A stretch of DNA of 64,000 nt, taken from Mycolicibacterium sp. MU0050. GTDB taxonomy: Bacteria; Actinomycetota; Actinomycetes; Mycobacteriales; Mycobacteriaceae. Where the stretch lies: positions 4,030,001 through 4,094,000 of the forward strand of contig NZ_OY726395.1 in the NCBI RefSeq assembly GCF_963378085.1, given 5' to 3'. Positions 44,899-54,394 of this stretch are shown here, in pieces. The translations under genes were made by a program, and so were the position numbers. The notes beneath the pieces are model-generated. The model was not told where the DNA came from and did not search any database. It saw only the letters and a program-made list of their open reading frames with translations. Every line of letters starts with the position of its first letter. Positions within the stretch are counted from its first letter, which is position 1.

Positions 44899-45983
44899 AG
44901 CCGGTCGAGGTAGTCGCCCAACTCGTGTTGCGCCTCGGGTGAGAGCCCCAACATCAGGGTGGTCAGGCGTCGCACATCCGGGTCCTGGGCCAGTTCGAGC
45001 CAATGGAGGTCGGAGTCGAGCCGGACCAGGTACTGCAGGTCTTCCTCGTCGTAAGTGTCCGCGAAGTACACCGGACGCACCCCGAAAAAGTCGGCCAGCG
45101 CGTCGACCGTCGCCTCCGACGGCCGTTTGCGGTTGCCGTGTCGCAACTGGGACAGGTAGGGCGCGGAGATGTACACCCCGCGATCGGCGAGCGCCCGCAG
45201 CACGTCGGTGTTGGTGTAGGCGGTGCCGTCCGGCGCCCGGATCGCTGAGAAGAGCCGATTCAGCCGATCGGCGACGGCGCCGCCCCGCCGGCGTCGCGGC
45301 GGCGAGCCGGGGAAGTGCGGCCGCGGCTGGTGCGGGCCGGTCCCCCCCTCCCGGACGTGTGGGGTGACGTCGCGGGAGATGCACAGGATCTCCCGAATGC
45401 GCCCGTCGTCGCCCTCGAGCGGGATCAGGGTGTTGTCCCAGTACTGTGGCGTGCCGTCGGGTTTGAAGGTCACTCCGGCGAATCCGGACCGGTGTCCCTC
45501 GACCGCCCGCTGCAGCGACCGCAACCCCTGGCTGCGGATGTGGCTGGGCAGCAAGTCCAGCCAGGGCATGCCGAACTCCTCCTCGTCGTCGTCGAGTCCG
45601 AGCACCTCCCGTCCGCGGTTGTTCACGTGCAACAGCACCCCGTCGGTGCGCAGCACCTTCAGACAGTCGGTGCCGGTCTGCCAACCCCGCTCGGGCCAAT
45701 GCCGGCCCGCGGGGACGCGTTCGTCGGCTCCGACGCCGTCGTCGCCCGGGTCCTCGGTGTTCAGCACCCACAGCGCGCAGCGGCCCCGGCCATCGATCTT
45801 GGCGATGGCGCCGCGCCGCTGCAGGATCGACAGGCTGCGGTAGAGCGTCTCGGTCAACACGTAGACGTCGAAGTCGACCGCGAGGCGGCGCCGCAGCTCG
45901 CTGGTGCTCATGGGCCGGTCGCACTCGGCGAGCGCGGTGACGATCAGTCCGCGGATCGGCTCACCCGATGCTCTAGTGGCCAT
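44889..45983 (-). CDS. Winged-helix / PAS / EspR-like fusion regulator
   Basis: A 364-residue three-part regulator. Residues about 8-75 form a winged helix (SELRRRLAVDFDVYVLTETLYRSLSIL). Residues about 97-205 are a PAS domain (LKVLRTDGVLLHVNNRGREVLGL to ILCISRDVT). After a basic Pro-rich linker, residues 236-364 match the nucleoid protein EspR: RLNRLFSAI, ISAPYLSQLRHGNRKRPSEAT, LADFFGVRPVYF and a helical dimer domain. EspR in M. tuberculosis is a stand-alone global regulator of ESX-1. ATG 45983 is preferred, with AGGAG 11 nt upstream. It is divergent from the MerR/STAND gene and convergent on mrpG. PAS suggests a bound ligand. Confidence 0.82.
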   Translation of the reverse strand: MATRASGEPIRGLIVTALAECDRPMSTSELRRRLAVDFDVYVLTETLYRSLSILQRRGAIAKIDGRGRCALWVLNTEDPGDDGVGADERVPAGRHWPERGWQTGTDCLKVLRTDGVLLHVNNRGREVLGLDDDEEEFGMPWLDLLPSHIRSQGLRSLQRAVEGHRSGFAGVTFKPDGTPQYWDNTLIPLEGDDGRIREILCISRDVTPHVREGGTGPHQPRPHFPGSPPRRRRGGAVADRLNRLFSAIRAPDGTAYTNTDVLRALADRGVYISAPYLSQLRHGNRKRPSEATVDALADFFGVRPVYFADTYDEEDLQYLVRLDSDLHWLELAQDPDVRRLTTLMLGLSPEAQHELGDYLDRLAR

Positions 45984-46425
45984 CGCTCGGTCGTTCTCCT
46001 TACCCTCAGTGCGGCGCACCCGCAACTGCCCTGTAGCAAATACTGACGACGCGAAGAGTCCGATTGCCGAGGGCGCCCGTTAATCCTTCGCCATAATTTG
46101 CTCAGGATCTTCACAGACTCCTTCAAGTCGCGGCCTACGACGGTCGCAAGATGGATCGAATGGCCCGACCAGCAAACTTGACTTTGTGTCATGGAGCGTA
46201 ACAGATTAGCTCCAACGCCTTGCCTCGCCCTTCGTCGCTAACTCTTGCGAGTTTGCGCACCGATCCTCACCCCGACCGGAGCCGCGGAACCGAATTATTC
46301 GCTCCAGTAAGTTCGACACCTGTGGAGCCGATGAACAATGGTCAGATCTATGAGCCATCAGTTAATGGCGGATGATTCTTGTACCCTGTGCTCATCCAGT
46401 CCGGGACAGAAGGGCGAACGCTGTT
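45984..46425. other. 442-bp divergent region between two regulators
   Basis: AT-richer than its flanks. TTGACT at 46178-46183 has only a poor -10 partner near 46202. TACCCT (46382-46387) is a likelier -10 for the rightward gene, about 38 nt before its GTG. No open frame with a good start was seen. Confidence 0.5.
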
Positions 46426-48717
46426 GTGGCCGACGACCTGACCATCGACGAGTTCGCCCGCATCACGAACACGTCGGCCCGCAACGTGCGCGCCTACCAC
46501 GAGCGTCGCCTGTTGCCGCCGCCGCGGATGGTGGGTCGGACCGGCTACTACCAGGAAATGCACATCGAGCGGATGGCCGCCATCCAGGCCCTGCAGGCCG
46601 AGGGATTCTCGTTGGCGGCCGTGCGAGCCCTGCTGGACGCCTGGGAGTCCGGCACCACCATTGATGAATTGGTGGGAGCGAAGCACACCCGGGCCGCCAC
46701 CCGCAGCGGCGCCATCGACCTCTCCGCGGTGTACCCGATGACCAAGTTCCGCTTCCCGGGACTGCATCCCGACCACATCGTGCGCAACCGGCTGCTGGGC
46801 ACCCTGGCCGGAGACGGCGTCCCGCACACCCAACTGATCGCCCCCGGCGGCAGCGGAAAGTCCACCCTGGCCGCCGAGTACGTCCGGACCCTCCCCGGCG
46901 ATTGCGCCTGGGTGTCGCTGGACTCCGACGACGACGACGCCGGCCGGTTCTGGACCACCGTGTTGATCGGGATACGCACCGTCCGAACCGACTTCGGCCC
47001 GGACCTGCTCAGCCGGCTGGTGGGCGGCGCCAACGTCGATGCGGTGCTGATCGACATCGCCGACGAGCTGTCCACCTCGGCCCACAGCCTGACGGTGGTG
47101 CTCGACGACCTGCATGTCATCGGCAGCGACGAAGTGATGCGGCAGCTGCACTGGTTCATCACGCGGGTGCACCCCAGCCATTGCCGCTTGTTGATCTGCT
47201 CCCGCACCCGGCCCTCGATCGCCGCCGCTCGGCTGGTCATCGGCGGGCACCTGGCCGTGCTGGACACCGAGGACCTGGCGTTCGACCCGGACGAAACCCG
47301 CGAACTCCTGGTCAACCGGCTGAAGGTGGACCTCACCGCGGCCCAGGTGGCCGAGATCGTCGAGCGCACCGACGGCTGGCCGGCCGGCATCTATCTGGCG
47401 GGGATGGCATTACGCAACGGGGCGTCGCCGGAGTCGGTGCTCCAGGCCCTGATCCAGCCGGATCGCCGCACCCACGAATACTTTTCCGAAGAAGTCCTGA
47501 CCCTGCTGGAGCCGGCCCATCTGAGGTTCCTGGAGGAAATCTCGATCCTCGAGCGGTTCAACGCCGAACTGTGCGACCACGTTCGGCGCGCCTGGGACTC
47601 GCAGCAGTTCCTCGACGAACTCGAGGACAACCTGTTCATCATCCCGCTGGATGACACCGGCTACTGGAAACGGCTGCACCACACCTTCGCCTCGGTGGTC
47701 CGGGCCCGCGCCACCCTCACCGAGCACCGCATGCACCGGCACCAGCGGGCCGCCCACTGGTACCGCCAACACGATCAGCTACCCGAAGCCGTGCACCACC
47801 TGATCGAGGCCGGTGAGTTCGACGCCGCGGCCCGCCTGATCGGCGACATCTACCCGGCGTTTCTCAATGTCAGCAACCAGGGCGCGATGGTCGAACGCTG
47901 GCTCGACAAGCTGCCGCCGGAACTGATCGCCAACTCGACCACGCTGAGCCTGGCCACGGCCCTGATCGCCGGGCTGCGCGGCGACACCGCCGACATGTCG
48001 GCATGGCTGGCCAACGCCGAGAAGCTCTCGGCGCATCCGACGAGTTCGGCCAAGTCGTCGGCCACCACGCTGTCGCTGGTCTACTTCGTGCGCGGATTGT
48101 TGCATTTCGGCGCCGTCGAACAGGCCCGGGAGTGGGCGCGCACCGGGTACCAGCTCTGCCCGCCCGAGCACGTCTGGATGCCGATGCAGGCGGCGTCGCT
48201 GGCCCTGCTGTGCACCTGGGTGGACGGCCCCACCGAGGAGGTCCTGACCCTGTGCGAGCAGGTCCTGAGCTGTCCGGCCGGGGCTCAGCAGCCCATCGCG
48301 ACAACCGGAGCCTGGGCGCTCAAGGCCGTGGTCCTGGCGTCCCAGGGTGACCCTCCGGGGGCGCTGGCCGCAGTCCGCCGCGCCGGCCAGATCCGGGCCA
48401 CCGCTGGACTCAACCGGGTGCCCCAGTCCGCCAACACCTGGACCTCGTCGGCCCGCGCGCATCGTCTGCTCGGCATGTACGACGCCGCGGCGGCCGATGC
48501 CGAGAACGGTTACGCCGCCATCTCCAACGGTGCACCGGGGCGCGACGGCACCGGCGCCGTCGTCCCGCTGCTGATCGAGCTCGTCCACGCGCGACGCCAC
48601 CAGGGTCGCGGAGCCGAGGCCCGCCGATTCGCCGAAGAGGCGCGGGCCCGGCTGCGGGACGTCGACGGGACCGGGCTGCTGCCGCAGATGCTGGCCGAGG
48701 CCACCGCCGGTCTGTGA
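46426..48717 (+). CDS. MerR-headed MalT-like STAND ATPase regulator
   Basis: A 763-residue protein. Residues 1-75 are a MerR-type HTH (TIDEFARITNTSARNVRAYHE, RTGYYQEMHIERMAAI). Then comes a STAND P-loop ATPase with APGGSGKST near 139-147 and VVLDDLHVIG as Walker B. The winged-helix and TPR-like superhelix of MalT fill about 350-763. MalT/LuxR relatives carry a LuxR HTH at the C-terminus; here none is present and the protein ends at AEATAGL. The DNA-binding head has thus moved to the N-terminus and changed family. GTG 46426 is used with AAGGG about 10 nt upstream; longer starts are less likely. The inducer is unknown. Confidence 0.85.
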   Translation: MADDLTIDEFARITNTSARNVRAYHERRLLPPPRMVGRTGYYQEMHIERMAAIQALQAEGFSLAAVRALLDAWESGTTIDELVGAKHTRAATRSGAIDLSAVYPMTKFRFPGLHPDHIVRNRLLGTLAGDGVPHTQLIAPGGSGKSTLAAEYVRTLPGDCAWVSLDSDDDDAGRFWTTVLIGIRTVRTDFGPDLLSRLVGGANVDAVLIDIADELSTSAHSLTVVLDDLHVIGSDEVMRQLHWFITRVHPSHCRLLICSRTRPSIAAARLVIGGHLAVLDTEDLAFDPDETRELLVNRLKVDLTAAQVAEIVERTDGWPAGIYLAGMALRNGASPESVLQALIQPDRRTHEYFSEEVLTLLEPAHLRFLEEISILERFNAELCDHVRRAWDSQQFLDELEDNLFIIPLDDTGYWKRLHHTFASVVRARATLTEHRMHRHQRAAHWYRQHDQLPEAVHHLIEAGEFDAAARLIGDIYPAFLNVSNQGAMVERWLDKLPPELIANSTTLSLATALIAGLRGDTADMSAWLANAEKLSAHPTSSAKSSATTLSLVYFVRGLLHFGAVEQAREWARTGYQLCPPEHVWMPMQAASLALLCTWVDGPTEEVLTLCEQVLSCPAGAQQPIATTGAWALKAVVLASQGDPPGALAAVRRAGQIRATAGLNRVPQSANTWTSSARAHRLLGMYDAAAADAENGYAAISNGAPGRDGTGAVVPLLIELVHARRHQGRGAEARRFAEEARARLRDVDGTGLLPQMLAEATAGL

Positions 48718-48719
48718 GC

Positions 48720-49361
48720 TCAGTCCGGACTCGAGGCCTGGAACCGCGCCATGGCGTCGACGGTCTCCACCGCTTCCCGCAGGGCCGCGAGCCGCTGCGC
48801 CGGTCCGGGCGCGGCCAGCACCGCGTAGCGGTCCGCCGGTCCGATCGGGACGCAGCCCGCCAGGGCGTACAGTCGATCGCCCGGCGTCTCCGGCAGGACA
48901 CCGAACACCTCCGCGCGGCTCGTCAGCCGGATGTCACGGGCGGCGGCCAGGAACTCCAGCAACTCCCAGACGGCGTCCTCCAGCGCCGCGAGCTCGGCGG
49001 CGCTCACCTCGGCGGGTTCGTCGGGCCAGTCCTCGATGGACGCCCGCGGGTAAGGGTCGTCGGGTAACCACGCGGTCACCCGAAAGCGTTCCTGGACAAT
49101 GCATTTCAACTGGTACCGACCCCCGCCGTGATCGGCGACCGACACGATGCGCGCCAGCGCGCCGACGTCGTGGCGCTCGTCGCCGCCGCCGACCTCACGG
49201 CCCCGGGCGATCAGTACCACCCCGAAGGCCGGGGCGTCGGTGTCCAGACACGCGCGCACCAGCGCCGAGTAGCGCGGTTCGAAGACGCGCAGCGGCAGGG
49301 ACTCCCCGGGAAGTAGCGCCGACTGCAGGGGGAACATCGGTGTGGTCCGCGCAGCCGTCAT
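48720..49361 (-). CDS. Lon N-terminal domain protein (Rv0434-like)
   Basis: A 213-residue protein consisting only of the Lon substrate-binding (LAN/PUA-like) domain: MFPLQSALLPGESLPLRVFEPRY at the start and GGGRYQLKCIVQERFRV in the middle. There is no ATPase or protease part. The function is not established; a protein-binding role is usual for such domains. ATG 49361 is used. M. tuberculosis Rv0434 lies in the same order beside Rv0433. Confidence 0.87.
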   Translation of the reverse strand: MTAARTTPMFPLQSALLPGESLPLRVFEPRYSALVRACLDTDAPAFGVVLIARGREVGGGDERHDVGALARIVSVADHGGGRYQLKCIVQERFRVTAWLPDDPYPRASIEDWPDEPAEVSAAELAALEDAVWELLEFLAAARDIRLTSRAEVFGVLPETPGDRLYALAGCVPIGPADRYAVLAAPGPAQRLAALREAVETVDAMARFQASSPD

Positions 49362-49371
49362 GAGCGCAAGC

Positions 49372-50508
49372 CTATTCGTCCAACTCGGCCACCAGCGCGT
49401 CCACCACGGCGCGCAGATCGCCGTCGTGTTCCTCGGCCACCCGGCGCTGGCGTTGATACGAGGCACCCACCCGCGGAATGTCGGCCACGCCGGCGAGTTC
49501 GTCGACGCAGTCCAGCGACCGCGCGACCGGCTGCAGCCGGGTCAGCACATCGTCGAGGTCGTCGGTCACCAAACGCTCGTTGCTGGCCGCGTCCAGGATG
49601 ATCTCGGCGTCCAGCCCGTAACGGGCGGCTCGCCACTTGTTCTCCTGCACATGCCAGGGCGGCATGGTGGGCAGGTCTTCGCCGCTGTCGAGGCGACGGT
49701 CGAGGTCCACGATCAGGCAGTGTGTCAGCGCCACCAGTGCGGCCAGCTCGCGGACATTGGACACCCCGTCGAAGATCCGCACCTCGATCGTGCCCAGGTG
49801 CGGCGACGGCCGGATGTCCCAGCGCACCTCGTTGATGTGGTCGATGATGCCGGTCTTCTTCTGGTCGGCGACGAAACCTTCGAATTCACCCCAGGTTTGG
49901 AACTGGAACGGCAGCCCCGCGGTGGGCAGCTGCTGGAACATCATCGACCGGTTGCTGGCATAGCCGGTGTCCTCGCCGGCCCACCACGGCGAGGACGCCG
50001 AGAGCGCCAGCAGGTGCGGATACTGGTTGAGCAGCGCGGAGATGATCGGCATCACCTTGTGCGACGACGACACCCCGACGTGCACGTGCACACCCCAGAT
50101 CAGCATCTGCCGACCCCACCACTGGGTGCGCTTGATCAGCTCCGCGTAGCGCGGGGCGTCGGTCAGCTGCTGGGAATCCCACGTCGCGAACGGGTGGGTG
50201 CCCGCGCAGAACAACTCCATGTTGCGGGATCGGACCGCCTGCTGGACCGAGCGCAGGGTGCCGCGCAGGTCCTCGACCGCTTCGCCGGTGTTGCGGCAGA
50301 TACCGGTGACCACCTCGATGGTGTTGCGCAGCAATTCCTTGTGCACATGCGGGTTCTCGCCGAACTCGGCGATGACGTCGGCAGCCTCGTTGCTCAGGTC
50401 GCGGGTGTCGGCGTCGACGAGCGCGAACTCCCATTCGACACCCACCGTCGGCCGATAGGAGCCGGCGAACTCGATGTGGTCGCGGTGGTCGACCTTGTCC
50501 CGCCGCAC
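49372..50508 (-). CDS. Carboxylate-amine ligase, YbdK/GCS2-type (Rv0433-like)
   Basis: A 378-residue glutamate-cysteine-ligase-like enzyme. TVGVEWEFALVDADT opens the active site, IWGVHVHVGV and VRIFDGVSN are typical of the GCS2 group. Relatives make weak gamma-glutamyl-cysteine in vitro, but mycobacteria use mycothiol, so the real substrate is uncertain. The gene ends 10 bp before the Lon-domain gene starts and sits in the conserved sodC block. Confidence 0.87.
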   Translation of the reverse strand: MRRDKVDHRDHIEFAGSYRPTVGVEWEFALVDADTRDLSNEAADVIAEFGENPHVHKELLRNTIEVVTGICRNTGEAVEDLRGTLRSVQQAVRSRNMELFCAGTHPFATWDSQQLTDAPRYAELIKRTQWWGRQMLIWGVHVHVGVSSSHKVMPIISALLNQYPHLLALSASSPWWAGEDTGYASNRSMMFQQLPTAGLPFQFQTWGEFEGFVADQKKTGIIDHINEVRWDIRPSPHLGTIEVRIFDGVSNVRELAALVALTHCLIVDLDRRLDSGEDLPTMPPWHVQENKWRAARYGLDAEIILDAASNERLVTDDLDDVLTRLQPVARSLDCVDELAGVADIPRVGASYQRQRRVAEEHDGDLRAVVDALVAELDE

Positions 50509-50544
50509 CAGGACCCCTACCGTCGCCCGGTGACGTCGTGCCCG

Positions 50545-51240
50545 CTACGACTCGGAGATGACACCGCAGGCCACTCGCTTACCGGCGTCACCGGTGGCCA
50601 TGGTGGTCTCGTCCGGACCCGGCGTTCCGTTGACCTGGTTGTACCGCTCCGGCGGGATGTTGGCGAAGTTGTCGGCCTTCTCATGGATGATGATCGCCGT
50701 CTGATCGCCGGCCAGCACGTCGTCCTGCGTGAACGCGTCGGTGGTGGTCACCAACAACGCGGATCCGTCCTGACGCACCTGCAGCGAGGTCAGGTCACCG
50801 CTGGCGGGGTGCCCGCTGTGGCCCGGAGCCTGGAAATGCCCACCGGCCGAAAGGAAGTCACCGGGGGCGCCGCCGTCCGGGGCCACCGAGTTGGGCTCGC
50901 ACTTGCCCACCGAATGCAGATGCAGGCCGTGGAAGCCCGGCGTCAGCTTCCCGGTCCCGGTGGTCTCGACGGTGACCTTGGCGAAGCCGCTGCTGAACTC
51001 GAACGTGGCGGTGGCGACCTGCGCGCCCGACGCATCGTTGATCGGCACGCTCAGCTTGTCGGCACTGCCGGACGCCTGCCCTTCACCGGAGCCCTCATCG
51101 ACGCCCGACGGCGCGGGCGAGCCCGTCCAGATCGACGGTGTGGTGCCCGGCGCGTCCGAGGGAACCTCACCCGGAGGCGAGCATGCGGCGAGCAGGGCAA
51201 CGGGGGCGGCAAACAGAACTGCTGCGACGGGCTTGACCAT
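50545..51240 (-). CDS. sodC: Cu/Zn superoxide dismutase lipoprotein
   Basis: A 231-residue protein with a lipoprotein signal (LLAAC, Cys about 20), a Pro/Ser/Gly-rich spacer, and the SOD barrel. Metal ligands are visible in [32 protein letters not shown] and IIIHEKADN. As in the M. tuberculosis SodC, the active site uses fewer Zn ligands than typical; this was not checked residue by residue. It removes superoxide at the cell surface. ATG 51240 is chosen for the signal peptide. Confidence 0.93.
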   Translation of the reverse strand: MVKPVAAVLFAAPVALLAACSPPGEVPSDAPGTTPSIWTGSPAPSGVDEGSGEGQASGSADKLSVPINDASGAQVATATFEFSSGFAKVTVETTGTGKLTPGFHGLHLHSVGKCEPNSVAPDGGAPGDFLSAGGHFQAPGHSGHPASGDLTSLQVRQDGSALLVTTTDAFTQDDVLAGDQTAIIIHEKADNFANIPPERYNQVNGTPGPDETTMATGDAGKRVACGVISES

Positions 51241-51250
51241 GTGCCAAAGC

Positions 51251-51733
51251 CTAACCTGTGACCACCACGACGACGCCCGGAGGCTGCTCCACAAGTTCGG
51301 GGAGTCGCGGTTCGACCGGCGCCTCCAGCAGTCGGCCCAGTTCCTCGGCGGCGGCCTGCTCGCCCTCGGCATCGCCGAAGTAGACGGTGGTGACCTCGAC
51401 GCTGGGCAGGGTCAGGTTGCCCGTCTCGGTGACCGTCCACCCCTCGTCACGCAACCGGGTCGCGGTGCGGTCGGCCGCGCCGGCAACCTCGGAGATGTTG
51501 TAGACGCGCACGTCTGCTCGCGGCGCGGCCTCTTCTTCCTCCTCCGGCGCGGCGGCCTCTTCGGAGGTGGGCGTCGCCGAGGTGGTGACGGTGGCCGCGG
51601 GGCTCTCGTCGTCGTCTCCGCCGGAACCCAGCGCTTGGAAGGCCACCAGGAGGAATATGACTCCCAGGAACAGCAGCACCATCACCATGGCGCGCAGCGG
51701 TAGGCCTGAGGAGTCCGGGACGCGCTCGTTCAT
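51251..51733 (-). CDS. LytR_C-domain membrane protein (Rv0431-like)
   Basis: A 160-residue protein. N-terminal TM helix (about 15-35), an acidic Ala/Glu/Pro linker, and the LytR_C domain (about 72-148; [20 protein letters not shown]). The same domain follows LCP proteins of the cell wall. M. tuberculosis Rv0431 (VirR) is in this place and affects vesicle release. sodC lies 10 bp downstream, on the same strand, so they may be co-transcribed. Confidence 0.86.
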   Translation of the reverse strand: MNERVPDSSGLPLRAMVMVLLFLGVIFLLVAFQALGSGGDDDESPAATVTTSATPTSEEAAAPEEEEEAAPRADVRVYNISEVAGAADRTATRLRDEGWTVTETGNLTLPSVEVTTVYFGDAEGEQAAAEELGRLLEAPVEPRLPELVEQPPGVVVVVTG

Positions 51734-51812
51734 CCGGCCCAGCCTAGTCGGTACGACGTAGCGGCTCGCGGAGCCTGCGGAGCGAACCGCGGAAAATTGC
51801 TGATCGGGGAAA

Positions 51813-52121
51813 TCAGGTGACCTCGAAGCCCAGCCGGCGGGCGGCGCGCGCCTTCTGCCTGCTGGCCCGGAGCCGCCGCAGCCGTTTCACCAGCATCGGG
51901 TCGGCCGCCAACGCCTCGGGGCGATCCACGAGTGCGTTGAGCACCTGGTAGTACCGGGTGGCCGACATCGAGAACAGCTCCTTGATGGCGTCCTCCTTCG
52001 AGCCGGCGTACTTCCACCACTGCCGCTCGAAAGCCAGGATGTCGTGCTCACGACGGGTCAGCCCATCGGTGAGCTCAGCGTCATCGCCCGACCGCTCAGC
52101 CCTTGCCATGGCGCCGTCCAT
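51813..52121 (-). CDS. DUF3263 protein (Rv0430-like)
   Basis: A 102-residue basic helical protein with LTRREHDILAFERQWWKYAG and KEDAIKELFSMSATRYYQVL, the family core, which looks like a sigma-70-like or HTH DNA-binding segment. ATG 52121 (MDGAMAR) is chosen for length and a GAAAGGG upstream; a longer frame would reach 52247 and nearly overlap def. The gene is divergent from def. The function is unknown. Confidence 0.83.
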   Translation of the reverse strand: MDGAMARAERSGDDAELTDGLTRREHDILAFERQWWKYAGSKEDAIKELFSMSATRYYQVLNALVDRPEALAADPMLVKRLRRLRASRQKARAARRLGFEVT

Positions 52122-52245
52122 AATCGATTTTTGGCCCTTTCGCCAATCAAAAACCACCGCTTCGTCTGCGGGAACATTCAACCACGCCGACTTGAGATGA
52201 CACGGGAACAAGCCCCGCGCGTCGGCTGACTTAAGCTTTTCGTCC

Positions 52246-52839
52246 ATGGCAGTCAGACCAATTGTGATCGTGGGAGATCCGGTTCTTCACACGGCGACCC
52301 AACCCGTCCCGGTCGGCGCGGACGGTTCGCTGCCCGCAGATCTGGCCGAGCTGATTGCGGACATGTACGACACCATGGACGCCGCCAACGGGGTTGGGTT
52401 GGCCGCCAACCAGATCGGCGTGTCGAAACGGGTCTTCGTCTACGACTGCGCCGACGAGCGGGGCAAGACCGCCCGGCGGCGCGGCGTGGTGGTCAACCCG
52501 GTGCTCGAGACCTCCGAGGTCCCCGAGACCATGCCCGACCCCGAGAACGACGACGAGGGCTGCCTGTCGGTTCCCGGCGAATCGTTCCCCACCGGTCGGG
52601 CGGACTGGGCGCGGGTCACCGGCCTGGACGCGGACGGCAATCCGATCACGCTCGAGGGCGAGGGGTTGTTCGCGCGGATGCTGCAGCACGAGACCGGCCA
52701 CCTCGACGGCTTCCTGTACCTCGACCGGCTCGTGGGCCGGCACGCCCGCGCCGCGAAGAAGACGGTCAAGCGCAACGGTTGGGGTGTCCCCGGCCAGTCC
52801 TGGATGCCGGGCGAGGTACCCGACCCGTTCGGTCACTGA
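52246..52839 (+). CDS. def: Peptide deformylase
   Basis: A 197-residue metallo-enzyme with the three family motifs [19 protein letters not shown] and QHETGHLDG. It removes the formyl group from nascent proteins. The C-terminal extension of about 25 residues is typical for mycobacteria. It starts the def-GNAT operon with the acetyltransferase one nt downstream. Confidence 0.96.
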   Translation: MAVRPIVIVGDPVLHTATQPVPVGADGSLPADLAELIADMYDTMDAANGVGLAANQIGVSKRVFVYDCADERGKTARRRGVVVNPVLETSEVPETMPDPENDDEGCLSVPGESFPTGRADWARVTGLDADGNPITLEGEGLFARMLQHETGHLDGFLYLDRLVGRHARAAKKTVKRNGWGVPGQSWMPGEVPDPFGH

Positions 52840-52840
52840 C

Positions 52841-53749
52841 ATGCCGGTGGAGTTGCCCGCGGTCGGGAGCCGGGTCAGTCTGCGATACCGCTTGCCCGCG
52901 GGTTCGGACAAGCCGCTGACCGACGTGGTGGGCTACCTCGACCGTGGGGCGCCGGACCTGCTGGTACGCACCAAGTCCGGCGAACTCGTCGAAGTGGCGC
53001 TCGCCGACGTGGTGAGTGTGCGTGAGCTTTCCCACACTCCGGTGCGCACCTCAGAGATCCGCGCCGTCGAGCACGCCGCGGCGATGGCGTGGCCCGGTGT
53101 CGAGCACCACTGGCTGCACGGCTGGTTCCTGCGCAACGGGCACGGGTTCACCAGCCGCGCCAACTCCGCGGTCCCCCTCGATGTCTCGGCGCACCTGGGC
53201 GCCCTGGCCGACGTCGCCGCCTGGTACCGGGAACGCGGCCTACCGGCCCGGCTGGCGCTGCCGGAACGGCTGCTTCCGGTCCGTACGGCCGGCACTGACA
53301 ACTCCCGGGTGATGGTGCGCGACATCGCGATCGATCCCCGGGTGGTGCCGGTCAGGTTCGCCGATGTCCCCGATGGCACCTGGCTCCAGGGCTATCAGCG
53401 CGATGTCCCCGCCGACGTGTTGACCGCGGTGGTCGACGGCGAGGTGACCTTTGCCACCTCGGAGACGGGCGCGGTGGCGCGCGGCGCGGTGACCCCCGCC
53501 CCCGACGGCACCGGGTGGCTCGGGATCTCAGCACTGCGGGTGCCGGCCGAGCAGCGCCGGCGCGGGCAGGCGCGCGACCTCTGTTCGGCCCTGCTGGCCT
53601 GGGGCACCGGGCGCGGGGCCACCCGGGCCTACGTGCGGGTCCCCGCCGAGAACACCGCGGCGGTGGCGTTGTTCACCGGGCTGGGTTTCCGGCTGCACCA
53701 CGGCCACCGATATGTGGACGCCGAGTCGTTGCTGGGCTTTACGATTTAG
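52841..53749 (+). CDS. GNAT acetyltransferase (Rv0428c-like)
   Basis: A 302-residue protein. The first 60 residues are a small beta domain and the last 150 hold the GNAT fold with LGISALRVPAEQRRRGQARDLCSALL, the acetyl-CoA loop. ATG 52841 follows the def stop directly. The substrate is unknown; by position next to def it could act on protein N-termini, but this is only a guess from context. Confidence 0.85.
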   Translation: MPVELPAVGSRVSLRYRLPAGSDKPLTDVVGYLDRGAPDLLVRTKSGELVEVALADVVSVRELSHTPVRTSEIRAVEHAAAMAWPGVEHHWLHGWFLRNGHGFTSRANSAVPLDVSAHLGALADVAAWYRERGLPARLALPERLLPVRTAGTDNSRVMVRDIAIDPRVVPVRFADVPDGTWLQGYQRDVPADVLTAVVDGEVTFATSETGAVARGAVTPAPDGTGWLGISALRVPAEQRRRGQARDLCSALLAWGTGRGATRAYVRVPAENTAAVALFTGLGFRLHHGHRYVDAESLLGFTI

Positions 53750-53752
53750 CGC

Positions 53753-54394
53753 ATGAGCCAACCGGCAGGTCCGCCAAAGCGGCTGTGGCAACGGATGACG
53801 TTGGCGCGTTGGCGCAAGACCGGCCTGGTGGCGGTGCTGGCGGTGACCGCGGCGTTCGGGGGCCTAGAGGAGGCCGACCACGTCACTCCCGTCGCGCTCG
53901 GCGCCACCTACGACACCGGGGCCCTGGTGATCACGCCGCGTTCGGTCGAGGTGACGACGACGCTGCCGTGGATCATGACGACGCTGGCCCCGGAGTGCCG
54001 ATTCGTGGTGCTCGACGCCACTGTCACCAACACCGCCGACGAGGCGGCACCCATGCCGACGTCAGTCCTGTTGACCGGTACCGCCAGCGACTGCACCACG
54101 ACCCGGGATCCCGGCGTGACCGATGCCGTGGTGTTGGCCGACGTGCCCAACAACTTCGCCGGCGCGCTACGGGTGCGCCACAACCAGTCCGTCCCCATCG
54201 CCGAACCCGGGTTCACCGAGGAGATGCAACTGGCCTGGGTGGTGCCCGACGCCGAACTGCGACAGGTTTCCGACCTCACCTTCCGACTCCGGGACCTGTC
54301 GCACGCCTACTCGACCTTCCGCATCTCGCGCCAATGGCTGACCGATGAGGACCACTACGGACAGGTGAGCGTGCCGAATCCGGTGGCGGCGTGA
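53753..54394 (+). CDS. Exported protein of unknown function, four-gene insert, gene 1
   Basis: A 213-residue protein with an N-terminal hydrophobic segment (about 24-44) and a beta-rich domain outside, including CRFVVLDATVTNTADEAAP and two cysteines. It begins 3 nt after the GNAT stop and overlaps gene 2 by 4 bp. The three genes at 53753, 54391 and 54978 share the plan of one TM plus a beta domain of about 150 residues and are probably paralogues with low identity. Function is not known. Confidence 0.72.
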   Translation: MSQPAGPPKRLWQRMTLARWRKTGLVAVLAVTAAFGGLEEADHVTPVALGATYDTGALVITPRSVEVTTTLPWIMTTLAPECRFVVLDATVTNTADEAAPMPTSVLLTGTASDCTTTRDPGVTDAVVLADVPNNFAGALRVRHNQSVPIAEPGFTEEMQLAWVVPDAELRQVSDLTFRLRDLSHAYSTFRISRQWLTDEDHYGQVSVPNPVAA

